Below are positions 1-5,765 of a DNA stretch of 8,445 bases, piece after piece. The stretch comes from Comamonas sp. lk (lineage in GTDB: Bacteria; Pseudomonadota; Gammaproteobacteria; Burkholderiales; Burkholderiaceae_C). The notes under the pieces are model-generated. The model worked only from the letters and a program-made list of their open reading frames with translations, ran no database searches and was not told the origin of the DNA. The DNA is taken from contig CAMDKE010000106.1 of NCBI GenBank assembly GCA_945901215.1, positions 1 through 8,445 on the forward strand, written 5' to 3'. The translations under genes and the position numbers were made by a program. Within the stretch, counting starts at the first letter, position 1. The number at the start of each line of letters is the position of its first letter.

Positions 1-141
1 AGCTCAGGAAAGCCGCATAATTTGCTGGCTAAGAGGTGCGTCAAACAGGGGCAGGTTCAAAAAGCAGGTTTAACGCTTTTGTCAAATTTCACTCCATGCT
101 GTGGACTGATTCTTCGCGGTTAGGTATGAATACGACCCAAC
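1..141. other. Left-edge stretch with no recognised gene
   Basis: Frame 1 on the plus strand is open from the left edge to a TAG at 121-123 (40 codons), and could be the tail of a gene that begins outside the window. The peptide is rich in K, Q, L and C (it includes the stretch KQGQVQKAGLTLL) and I do not recognise it. It has no internal ATG start with a ribosome binding site. The heptamer GCAGGTT occurs twice, at 51-57 and 64-70. With only 40 codons and no identity, chance openness cannot be excluded. Confidence 0.2.
60..80 (-). terminator. Weak terminator-like hairpin after the CBS gene
   Basis: AAAAGC at 60-65 pairs with GCTTTT at 75-80 around a 9-nt loop, about 60 bp beyond the stop codon of the minus-strand CBS-domain gene. 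The stem is only 6 bp and mostly A-T, and the only U-run is the stem arm itself, so termination efficiency would be poor. It is listed because no better candidate exists at this gene end. Confidence 0.2.
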
Positions 142-579
142 TCAATTGCCATGGCCTTTGATGTAGGTCTCCAAGAACTTAATTTGACTGTTCTGAAGTT
201 CAATCACGTTTTTCACAATATCGCCAATTGATACCACCCCAATCACCTTCTTTTGCTCAATTACAGGTAAGTGTCGTATGTGTTTATGCACCATGATGGC
301 CATACATTCGTCCAAACTGTTGGAGAGCGAAACCGTGAAAGGGTTGGAGCTCATGATGTCTGAAATAGGCGTTAGCTTTGGATCGCGATGGGGCAAAAGC
401 ACCTTGATCGCACAGTCACCCTGAGAAACAATACCCACCAATTGCTCGTCATCAATCACCAAAATAGCGCGAACTCTTTTATCGCGCATCAGCTTTAGTG
501 CATCCTCCGTTGAGTCAGAAGAACGAACCGAGATAACGCCCGTGCTTTTCGGATCAATGCATTGTTTTACGGTGGTCAT
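142..579 (-). CDS. Stand-alone two-CBS-domain protein
   Basis: The 145-residue protein consists almost entirely of a CBS pair (Bateman module). The first CBS repeat spans about residues 8-63 and ends in GIVSQGDCA; the second spans about 73-126 and ends in GVVSIGDIV, both being the usual G-[IV]-V-S-x-G-D finish. CBS pairs bind adenine nucleotides (AMP, ATP, S-adenosylmethionine) and normally regulate a fused enzyme or channel. Here no other domain, signal peptide or membrane segment is present, so the partner is unknown; such free-standing CBS proteins are common in proteobacteria. The start is the ATG at 577-579, but no good Shine-Dalgarno sequence precedes it. The gene is about 45% GC, well below the roughly 60% of the core genes on the right, which suggests a different history or weak codon selection. 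Confidence 0.9.
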   Translation of the reverse strand: MTTVKQCIDPKSTGVISVRSSDSTEDALKLMRDKRVRAILVIDDEQLVGIVSQGDCAIKVLLPHRDPKLTPISDIMSSNPFTVSLSNSLDECMAIMVHKHIRHLPVIEQKKVIGVVSIGDIVKNVIELQNSQIKFLETYIKGHGN

Positions 580-742
580 AAGAATAAGGAAATTTTTGGA
601 GTTGCGAATTGAACTTTATTCTAATGTGTGGTCCCATTCAGATCTTCAGCACAGTTCAGGACATTTTTCAAAAAGCCCTTCGCATGGGGGAAAACCGTAT
701 TATGCGCACCTGTAGTATGGCGTAAGCGAATTCTTCAATCCG
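580..742. other. Divergent intergenic region, CBS gene / DUF427 gene
   Basis: This 163-bp AT-rich spacer lies between two divergent genes and must carry both their promoters. Single -10-like hexamers are visible (TATTAT at 698-703 on plus, TAGAAT on minus at 618-623), but neither has a convincing -35 element at 16-18 bp. Neither start codon has a good ribosome binding site, so I cannot place promoters with confidence. Confidence 0.3.
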
Positions 743-1300
743 ATGAACACTGACGATCTCGATGCATTAAACAGAGCCAAGGCGCAGTGGCGCTGGCGAG
801 GCAAGGACCGCCCAAACTTTGCGGACGCTCCCCCGCGGGGGCAGGTTTCCGTCTGGGATTTTCCGCGGCCACCAGAGCTTGTTCGCGACTCGCGCGAGAT
901 CGTGGTCTTGTGGGGCAAGACCTTGGTGGTTCGAACGCGTGGTGCCTGGGCTGTTAGAGAGACTTCACACCCACCCACGTTTTATTTGCCCCTGGCAGAT
1001 GTGGATCGTGCACTTTTGCGACCCGCTGGTGGCGGCTCGTTTTGTGAGTGGAAAGGTCCTGCAAGTTATTGGGATCTGTTTGACGGTGCGCGTAGCCTGA
1101 TAAAGGTCGCTTGGAGCTATTCGCAACCCTTGGCCGGGGCAGAGCCTCTAGCTGACTGCGTTGCTTTTTACGCTCACCATCTCGATTGCAGCGTGGACGG
1201 CGCTCAAGTTGTTGCGCAAGCGGGTGGTTTCTATGGCGGCTGGATCACCCCTGATTTGTCCGGACCATTTAAGGGCGGTCCCGGCAGCAGCGCTTGGTAA
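743..1300 (+). CDS. DUF427 domain protein, long form
   Basis: The 185-residue protein belongs to the DUF427 family. The diagnostic block is around residues 97-110: GGGSFCEWKG followed by PASYWDL. After it come AWSYSQPL and an ADCVAFY stretch, then a glycine-rich C-terminus (GGFYGGWITPDLSGPFKGG) typical of the longer subfamily. The N-terminal 50 residues include WDFPRPP, also usual in this subfamily. It has no signal peptide or membrane segment, so it is probably cytosolic. The biochemical function of DUF427 is not established, and I assign none. The ATG at 743 is the only Met in the protein and has no clear Shine-Dalgarno sequence. A second, short DUF427 gene lies tail to tail 132 bp downstream. 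Confidence 0.85.
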   Translation: MNTDDLDALNRAKAQWRWRGKDRPNFADAPPRGQVSVWDFPRPPELVRDSREIVVLWGKTLVVRTRGAWAVRETSHPPTFYLPLADVDRALLRPAGGGSFCEWKGPASYWDLFDGARSLIKVAWSYSQPLAGAEPLADCVAFYAHHLDCSVDGAQVVAQAGGFYGGWITPDLSGPFKGGPGSSAW

Positions 1301-1380
1301 TGGGGATTACTTCTCAATGCCCTGCAGTGCTGACCGGTACATTGCTCCATGTGCGCCATGGGCTGGGTAAGCTCCCCAAC

Positions 1381-1392
1381 GCTTCGCGAAGC
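1381..1392. repeat. 12-bp perfect palindrome between convergent DUF427 genes
   Basis: GCTTCGCGAAGC is a perfect palindrome in the 132-bp gap between the two convergent DUF427 genes. It can form only a small hairpin and has no T-run on either side, so it is not a canonical intrinsic terminator. No other structure is evident in this gap. Confidence 0.4.
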
Positions 1393-1432
1393 CTGAGAAC
1401 GCCTGAAACAGCCTTTTCGATCGCACCGCCTA

Positions 1433-1711
1433 TCAGCTGACCTTCACGCCTTTCCAAAACGCGACGCGGCCTTTGATGTTTGCGGCGGCCTCTTTGGGTT
1501 CGGCGTAATACCATGCAGCGTCTAGGTTCACCTCGCCATTGACGTTGATGGAGTAGTAGCTGGCCTGGCCCTTCCAGGAGCAACTGGTCTTGTGGTTGCT
1601 AAAGCTGATGTACTCACGGTTAACCGAAACTTCGGGGAAATAGTGGTTGCCCTCGACCATGACGGTATCGTCACTGTCGGCAATGACTGTGTTTTTCCAG
1701 ACGGCTTTCAT
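1433..1711 (-). CDS. DUF427 domain protein, short form
   Basis: The 92-residue protein is a minimal DUF427 domain. It begins MKAVW and carries the family block CSWKGQASYYSI, then an AAWYYAEP segment and a KGRVAFWKGV C-terminus; these match, in order, the C-x-WKG, AW-x-Y and VAFY blocks of the longer neighbour. It lacks the WDFPRPP N-terminal region and the FYGGW tail found there. The start is set at the ATG at 1709-1711, because AAGGAG (minus strand, 1719-1724) sits 7 nt upstream; a TTG two codons earlier is in frame but too close to that site. Function is unknown; it is predicted to be cytosolic. Confidence 0.87.
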   Translation of the reverse strand: MKAVWKNTVIADSDDTVMVEGNHYFPEVSVNREYISFSNHKTSCSWKGQASYYSINVNGEVNLDAAWYYAEPKEAAANIKGRVAFWKGVKVS

Positions 1712-1802
1712 ACGCAAACTCCTTGGTAGTGTTGAAGTGTAGTCATGCTGCGAGTATCCGAGATTCCCGCCACATCATCGCCAGCATCATGTTTACTGGT
1801 AT

Positions 1803-1814
1803 CGGCAATTGCCG
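1803..1814. promoter_or_regulatory. 12-bp perfect palindrome, possible operator
   Basis: CGGCAATTGCCG is a perfect 12-bp palindrome immediately upstream of the -35-like hexamer proposed for the MAPEG gene. Its position and symmetry fit a dimeric regulator site, but no regulator gene lies next to it. The role is inferred. Confidence 0.35.
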
Positions 1815-1815
1815 T

Positions 1816-1843
1816 TTGCGGCGGGGTGCAATACCCCTATAGT
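1816..1843 (+). promoter_or_regulatory. Candidate promoter of the MAPEG gene with overlapping inverted repeat
   Basis: TTGCGG (1816-1821) and TATAGT (1838-1843) are separated by 16 bp and fit a sigma-70 promoter, with transcription starting near 1850, some 30 bp before the MAPEG start codon. The spacer is filled by an inverted repeat, GGGGT (1823-1827) and ACCCC (1833-1837). ATACCCC running into TATAGT (1831-1843) resembles the C-run/TATAGT operators that I recall for the CsoR/RcnR/FrmR (DUF156) repressor family; that resemblance is from memory and unverified. Confidence 0.38.
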
Positions 1844-1880
1844 CCCTCTGTTCATCATCTCCATCTATGAGGAAGACACC

Positions 1881-2288
1881 ATGACGGCATTGCAAGCGCT
1901 TTTGGGATTTACTGCCTGGACCCTGGCATTAATTGGCATGGTCTTTGGCTACCGCGGGCTCGCCTACTTAAAAGGCACGCCAATCACCCATTGGCCGCGC
2001 GGCGTGCGCCACGCCGATGATCCGGCCTTGCTGCACCGCATCGCGGACGCGCATGCCAATTGCCTGGAAAACCTTCCGCTTTTCGCCGTTCTGGTGCTTG
2101 TGGCCGCCGCCATGGCCAAGTTACCCGACATCAATACCTTGGCCGCTTGTGTACTGTATTGCCGTATCGGTCAATCTCTAGCCCATTTGTGGGGTACAGG
2201 TTCGATACATGTCCATATACGCGCCACGCTCTGGGCCGGGCAATTGGTCTTATTCGTGATGATTTTTGCCAAACTACTTGCAAGTTAA
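1881..2288 (+). CDS. MAPEG-family membrane protein
   Basis: The 135-residue protein is an integral membrane protein with four likely helices at about residues 4-26, 63-80, 83-105 and 114-132. Between the first two lies the MAPEG signature: R54-I-A-D-A-H58-A-N60-C-L-E63-N64-L-P66. The eukaryotic members are membrane glutathione transferases and eicosanoid enzymes; bacterial members of this size are mostly uncharacterised, so glutathione-dependent activity is only a family-level guess. The start is the ATG at 1881, preceded by GAGGAAG (1869-1875) at good spacing. An upstream TTG at 1809 would extend the frame by 24 residues but lies inside the promoter-like region and has no ribosome site. The gene is monocistronic, with a hairpin just beyond its stop codon. 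Confidence 0.9.
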   Translation: MTALQALLGFTAWTLALIGMVFGYRGLAYLKGTPITHWPRGVRHADDPALLHRIADAHANCLENLPLFAVLVLVAAAMAKLPDINTLAACVLYCRIGQSLAHLWGTGSIHVHIRATLWAGQLVLFVMIFAKLLAS

Positions 2289-2298
2289 TCCGCGCCAC

Positions 2299-2347
2299 TT
2301 GACGGCTTGTGTTCGGGCAATGCGCCAAATCTGCACGAGCCCGTCAA
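2299..2347. repeat. Long imperfect hairpin in the MAPEG 3' region
   Basis: Positions 2299-2311 pair with 2334-2347 over 13 base pairs, with one G-T wobble and one bulged C at 2340, around a loop of about 22 nt. The outer arms are TTGACGG and CCGTCAA. It starts 10 nt after the MAPEG stop codon. No T-run follows on either strand, so it is not a standard intrinsic terminator. It may stabilise the 3' end or act with Rho. Confidence 0.4.
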
Positions 2348-2535
2348 TTCAGGTGCAGAACGTGCCCCCATCGCGGGTCGCCTTTGCCCCCGAGCACCTG
2401 CTCGTAGGCGGCCTGCGCGGCTAATGGCCCCGCGTGGTCCCTGACGCGCATCCAGGGCTGCTCGAAATTAGACACTTTGACAATGAATGCCAGCGTCCGC
2501 TGCGCCGCTACCCGAGTAAAAAAAATGATGGTGGA
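2344..2535 (-). pseudogene. Possible gene remnant, 63 codons, no normal start
   Basis: The minus strand is open from just after a TAA (2536-2538) to a TGA (2344-2346). The first ATG (2449-2451) would leave only 35 residues, and there is no ATG or GTG with a ribosome site near the 5' end. The codons nevertheless look coding: about three quarters end in G or C, and the peptide is compositionally normal, containing FIVKVSNFEQPWMRVRDHAG and, near its end, YEQVLGGKGDPRW. Its 5' end abuts an 8-base A/T homopolymer and the tRNA terminator. The best reading is the C-terminal piece of a gene whose front has been lost. I do not recognise the family. A chance open frame in GC-rich DNA remains possible. 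Confidence 0.35.
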
Positions 2536-2554
2536 TTAATTGAAAGTTAGAAAC

Positions 2555-2579
2555 GAAAAACGGGCCCGAAGGCCCGTCT
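2555..2579 (-). terminator. Intrinsic terminator of tRNA-Ser, possibly bidirectional
   Basis: ACGGGCC (2560-2566) pairs perfectly with GGCCCGT (2571-2577) over 7 bp. On the minus strand the loop is TTCG, a very stable tetraloop, and the hairpin is followed by five Ts, 11 bp after the tRNA 3' end. On the plus strand the hairpin is followed by a T-rich run through 2589, so it could also stop transcription coming from the MAPEG side. Confidence 0.8.
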
Positions 2580-2590
2580 TTATTTTTTTC

Positions 2591-2680
2591 TGGCGGAGAA
2601 GGCGGGATTCGAACCCGCGGAGGGTTTTACCCCTCGCACGCTTTCCAGGCGTGTGACTTAAACCGCTCATCCACCTCTCC
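2591..2680 (-). tRNA. tRNA-Ser(GGA)
   Basis: The 90-nt minus-strand gene folds as a class II tRNA. The acceptor GGAGAGG pairs with CTTCTCC and is followed by discriminator G and an encoded CCA (2591-2593). The anticodon stem CACGC/GCGTG encloses the loop CTGGAAA, giving anticodon GGA (complement at 2644-2646), which reads UCC and UCU. A long variable arm (GAGGGGTAAAACCCTC region) and the T-loop GGTTCGAATCC are present. A TAAACT hexamer about 10 nt upstream of the mature 5' end is a possible -10 element, so the tRNA may have its own promoter. It sits 72 bp after holC, where enterobacteria carry valS. Confidence 0.97.
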
Positions 2681-2740
2681 AGAGCGGGGAAGTTTAACCT
2701 GCAAACTGTGCGTTTTCGGGCGCGTGCCTCGAGCGGCGAC

Positions 2741-2760
2741 AAAAAGGCAGCGCTAGCTGC
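2741..2760 (-). terminator. Hairpin with T-run overlapping the holC stop
   Basis: On the minus strand GCAGC and GCTGC form a 5-bp GC-rich stem with a TAGC loop (2747-2760), followed by CTTTTT (2741-2746). The loop contains part of the holC stop codon. The stem is short but the layout is that of an intrinsic terminator, which would separate the pepA-holC transcript from the tRNA. Confidence 0.4.
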
Positions 2761-3187
2761 GCAATTGCAGGTCCTGCCGGTCAATGGCGTATCCATGGTC
2801 GGTGTACCACTTCCAACGCTGGCGTGCCTGGGCGCGGTCTTCTTCGTCGGTGCTGACAACCTCAATGACGCGCTGGTAGCGCTCGATGTCGTGGGGCATC
2901 GCGGCGCTTAAGTTAACCAGCACGTCAAAAGTGTGTGTCGCAAGGCCCAAGCCCGGTTCAGCCAATACGATTGGCGATCGAGCGAGCACATCGGGCGCGG
3001 CAGTGCCCACGCAATGGGGGCGAAAGTCGGTTGTGGCGCTAGCCCAAAGCGCGGCGTCTAGCCGCTGCAACAGGTCGTCATCGGCTAGCACCATGATGCG
3101 TGCGCCGGCGGCTACGGCTTTGCGCAACAAGCGCAGCGCATAGGCAAGCTTGTCGGGCGCACCAAAGTGAAACGCGACCTGGGTCAC
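2753..3187 (-). CDS. holC: DNA polymerase III chi subunit
   Basis: HolC (chi) belongs to the DNA polymerase III holoenzyme: it joins psi and the clamp-loader complex and contacts single-strand binding protein on the lagging strand. The 144 residues are close to the E. coli length. The start TQVAFHFGAPDKLAYALRL is the usual chi N-terminus; the hydrophobic core IMVLADD lies near residue 31, and the C-terminal block PHDIERYQRVIEVVSTDEED with ARQRWKWYTDHGY (residues 98-133) is the family's best-conserved segment. The start is the GTG at 3185-3187, which fits the family N-terminus; no strong ribosome site is visible, so translation may be coupled to pepA, whose stop is 8 bp upstream. Gene order pepA-holC is conserved in proteobacteria. 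Confidence 0.95.
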   Translation of the reverse strand: MTQVAFHFGAPDKLAYALRLLRKAVAAGARIMVLADDDLLQRLDAALWASATTDFRPHCVGTAAPDVLARSPIVLAEPGLGLATHTFDVLVNLSAAMPHDIERYQRVIEVVSTDEEDRAQARQRWKWYTDHGYAIDRQDLQLRS

Positions 3188-3195
3188 GAACGCGC

Positions 3196-4641
3196 TTACT
3201 TGCTTGTTGACTGGGCCAACAAATACTCAACCAACAGGCCCACGGGCCTTCCGGTGGCGCCTTTGCTGGCGCCACTTTTCCAGGCGCTGCCCGCAATATC
3301 CAAATGGGCCCAGGGAAATTTTTCTGTGAAACGCTGTAAAAACTTCGCCGCTGTGATTGCCCCGCCGGCACGACCGCCTATATTGGCGACATCGGCAAAG
3401 TTGGACTTCAGGCCTTCGACATAGTCCTCATCGAGCGGCAGGCGCCAGCACGTGTCTTGGGCGCGCTCGCCGGCAGCACTCAATGCCTGGGCCAGGGGCT
3501 CGTTGTCCGAAAACATGCCGCTGCGCACCGCACCCAGCGCCACGACGCAGGCACCGGTGAGGGTAGCGATGTCGATGACGGCTAAGGGCTTGAATCGCTC
3601 CGCATAAGTTAGTGCGTCACAAAGCACCAGGCGACCTTCGGCGTCGGTGTTGAGGATTTCAATGGTTTGGCCGCTCATGCTGGTGACCACGTCGCCGGGC
3701 TTGACCGCGCGTCCGTTGATCAGGTTTTCGCATGCTGGGATCAACCCCACCACGTTGATGGCCGGTTTGAGCAATGCCAGCGCCTTGAAAGTGCCCAGCA
3801 CACTGGCCGCGCCCGACATGTCGAACTTCATCTCGTCCATCTCGGCCGCCGGTTTGATCGAGATCCCGCCGCTGTCAAAGGTAATGCCCTTGCCCACAAT
3901 CACGGTGGGCGCCTTGGTCTTGGCCGCACCGTTGTAGCGCAGCACCACAAAACGCAAGGCTTCGTCCGAACCCTGGGCAACGGCCAGAAATGCGCCCATG
4001 GACAGTTTGGCCACTTCGCGCGGGCCCAACACCTCGCAGCTAATCTTCGGGTGGCTTGCAAGCGCCTTGGCCGCTCCGGCCAAAAGCGTTGGCGTGGCAT
4101 GGTTGGCCGGCCGGTTGGCCCATTCCTTGGCCAGTTCCACGCCCGCCACAATGGCAACTGCGCGGTTAAAGCTGTCGCGCAGATCCGAGGCATTGCCCGC
4201 CGCAATCAAGGCTTTTTGCAGACTGCGGGGCTGGGGTTTGGACTTGGTGGTGGTGTACGAATACGTCGCATCCGCCAATGCCACAACCGCCGCCCGCACA
4301 GCGTCCTGCGTTGCTGGGGCGGCGAAGCACAGAACCACTTTCTTTAAACCCGGGGACTTGCACGCCCCAATGGCAGCCAATACCGCCGTGCGTACCTGGC
4401 GCGCCGTGCCTTCGCCAACGCTGCAAAGCACCACGCGCACCGCAGCGGCCTGGAGGGGGCGGTACAGAGACACGGTCTTGCCGACCGAGGCCTCCAGGTC
4501 ACCAGCCTTGAGGGCTACGCCCACCAATTGCGACAAGTCGTCCTTCGCTGCCTTAAACGCTTTTGGCACCAGCACCAGCAGGGCGTCACACTTTTCATCG
4601 GCGACAGCCACCAAATCCATCGATTGGAGTTCAAAGTTCAT
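3196..4641 (-). CDS. pepA: Leucyl aminopeptidase, M17 family
   Basis: PepA is the cytosolic hexameric two-metal aminopeptidase that removes N-terminal residues, preferably leucine; in E. coli it also binds DNA in Xer recombination at plasmid sites and in carAB control. The 481 residues split into an N-terminal macro-like domain (about 1-160) and the catalytic domain. The metal ligands by alignment to the family are K251 (VGKG), D256 (TFDSGG), D274 (MKFDMSG), D333 and E335 (NTDAEGR), with catalytic K263 and R337; all are present, so the enzyme should be active. The ATG at 4639-4641 is preceded by AAGGGTG at good spacing. It is divergent from lptF, with only 23 bp between the start codons, and heads a transcript with holC. 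Confidence 0.98.
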   Translation of the reverse strand: MNFELQSMDLVAVADEKCDALLVLVPKAFKAAKDDLSQLVGVALKAGDLEASVGKTVSLYRPLQAAAVRVVLCSVGEGTARQVRTAVLAAIGACKSPGLKKVVLCFAAPATQDAVRAAVVALADATYSYTTTKSKPQPRSLQKALIAAGNASDLRDSFNRAVAIVAGVELAKEWANRPANHATPTLLAGAAKALASHPKISCEVLGPREVAKLSMGAFLAVAQGSDEALRFVVLRYNGAAKTKAPTVIVGKGITFDSGGISIKPAAEMDEMKFDMSGAASVLGTFKALALLKPAINVVGLIPACENLINGRAVKPGDVVTSMSGQTIEILNTDAEGRLVLCDALTYAERFKPLAVIDIATLTGACVVALGAVRSGMFSDNEPLAQALSAAGERAQDTCWRLPLDEDYVEGLKSNFADVANIGGRAGGAITAAKFLQRFTEKFPWAHLDIAGSAWKSGASKGATGRPVGLLVEYLLAQSTSK

Positions 4642-4664
4642 AATTCACCCTTTTCATCGCTCCC
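4642..4664. promoter_or_regulatory. 23-bp divergent gap between pepA and lptF
   Basis: The two start codons are separated by only 23 bp, which contains the pepA ribosome binding site (4646-4652, read on minus) but no room for complete promoters. A CATAAT (4639-4644, plus) and overlapping AATAAC/TAACAT hexamers on the minus strand around 4668-4673 are possible -10 elements, without good -35 partners. Promoters of each gene must therefore extend into the 5' coding part of the other. Confidence 0.4.
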
Positions 4665-5765
4665 ATGTTATTCCATTCCTCCATCCGCAAAGAGCTTGCC
4701 CGGACATTCGGCGCCACCTTGGTCGTGCTGGTGACGGTGGTGATGACAATGACCCTGATTAGGACTCTAAGCGAGGCCACCCGGGGCGTTTTTAACCCCG
4801 CAGACGTGATGATCATCATGGGCTACACCGTCTTGTCGGACTTGCCCACCATTTTGGCGCTCAGCCTGTTTATCGCCATCGTAGGCGTGCTCACGCGCAT
4901 GTACCGGGACAGCGAAATGGTCATTTGGTTGGGTAGCGGGCGCGGCCTGGCATCGCTGCTGAGGCCTCTGGCGCGCTTTTGTTGGCCTATTTTTGTGGTG
5001 ATATTTGCTTTGGCCTTTTTCGTGTTGCCCTGGGCGTTTGGGCGCATTGAGGACCTGCGCGATCAGTATGAAAAGCGCGGCGACATCGCCCGTGTGCAGG
5101 CTGGGCAGTTTCAGGAGTCGGCCAGCGGAGACCGGGTTTTTTTCATTGAAAAGGAGTCGGGCGACAAGCAGAGCGGAACCCATGTGTTCATGGTGACCCG
5201 CGAAGTTGGCAAAGAAACCATCACCTCTGCGGCGCGTGGCACCGTCCAGGTTATTGGTGCTGACAAGTTTTTGGTCTTGGAAAACGGGCAACGGTTGGAA
5301 AAATCGCTGGACAAGGGGGACTCAACGGTCAGCACGTTTGCGCGCTACGCAGCGCGCATTGGCGCGGACAACGCATCCTCGCGCTCCACAACACCGACCA
5401 GCACGCTGACCGTAATGGCCCTATTGCAAGAGCCCAGCCCGGCCAACGGGGCCGAGCTGGCCTGGCGCGCTGGATTGTTTTTTGCCTCAGTGAATCTGAT
5501 GTTCATCGGCTTGGGGGTGTCCGGCGTCAACCCCCGTGTAGGTCGTACGGGCAACTTGGTCTTTGCGTTTTTGGCCTTTGTCGTGTATTTCAACCTCTTG
5601 GTGCTGGGTAAAAGCTGGATCGAATCAAAGCAAGTGACCATGGGCGCTTACCTGCTGTCATTGCATGGGGGAGTGTTGGCGCTCAGCCTGATCTGGCTTA
5701 GCGTGCGACACAACCACTGGGCGCTGCCCCTTCGCCCGGCCCGCACACCCGAGGCGACTGCGTGA
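4665..5765 (+). CDS. lptF: LPS export ABC transporter permease LptF
   Basis: LptF pairs with LptG and the ATPase LptB (LptB2FG) in the inner membrane to extract lipopolysaccharide and pass it to LptC and the periplasmic bridge. The 366 residues equal the E. coli length. Likely membrane helices lie at about 15-33, 55-78, 103-124, 265-286, 297-316 and 327-346, and the periplasmic beta-jellyroll occupies roughly 125-255. The RDSEMVIWLGSGRG segment (81-94) corresponds to the coupling helix that meets LptB. The first helices match the family start, supporting the ATG at 4665, although no Shine-Dalgarno sequence is evident. The stop codon overlaps the lptG start by 4 bp. lptB, lptC and lptA are not in the window, as is usual. 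Confidence 0.97.
   Translation: MLFHSSIRKELARTFGATLVVLVTVVMTMTLIRTLSEATRGVFNPADVMIIMGYTVLSDLPTILALSLFIAIVGVLTRMYRDSEMVIWLGSGRGLASLLRPLARFCWPIFVVIFALAFFVLPWAFGRIEDLRDQYEKRGDIARVQAGQFQESASGDRVFFIEKESGDKQSGTHVFMVTREVGKETITSAARGTVQVIGADKFLVLENGQRLEKSLDKGDSTVSTFARYAARIGADNASSRSTTPTSTLTVMALLQEPSPANGAELAWRAGLFFASVNLMFIGLGVSGVNPRVGRTGNLVFAFLAFVVYFNLLVLGKSWIESKQVTMGAYLLSLHGGVLALSLIWLSVRHNHWALPLRPARTPEATA

Noticed and set aside
68..125. attC-like layout: GTTTAAC (68-74) and GTTAGGT (119-125), 58 bp apart
   Set aside because: The two 7-mers fit the loose RYYYAAC and GTTRRRY patterns but pair with three wobbles, and the inner L boxes do not pair. There is no second site or integrase, so chance is likelier.
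1314..1583. 89-aa minus-strand open frame between and over the DUF427 genes
   Set aside because: It overlaps the short DUF427 gene in another frame and its arginine-rich composition is typical of a shadow frame.
1809..1880. N-terminal extension of the MAPEG protein from a TTG at 1809
   Set aside because: It would add 24 residues unlike a MAPEG start, lacks a ribosome site and overlaps the promoter-like region; the ATG at 1881 has GAGGAAG upstream.
2591..2680. Direct repeat of the tRNA 3' end elsewhere in the window, as an att site
   Set aside because: I looked for a second copy of the T-arm/acceptor sequence to the left of the tRNA and saw none within the window.
3667..4347. Long plus-strand open frame (226 aa) inside pepA
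   Set aside because: It is antisense to the fully conserved PepA catalytic domain and its His/Gly/Arg-rich composition is what reverse reading of a GC-rich gene gives.
3998..4762. 254-aa plus-strand open frame spanning the pepA start and lptF start
   Set aside because: It is antisense to pepA and out of frame with lptF, with no ribosome site or recognisable domain.
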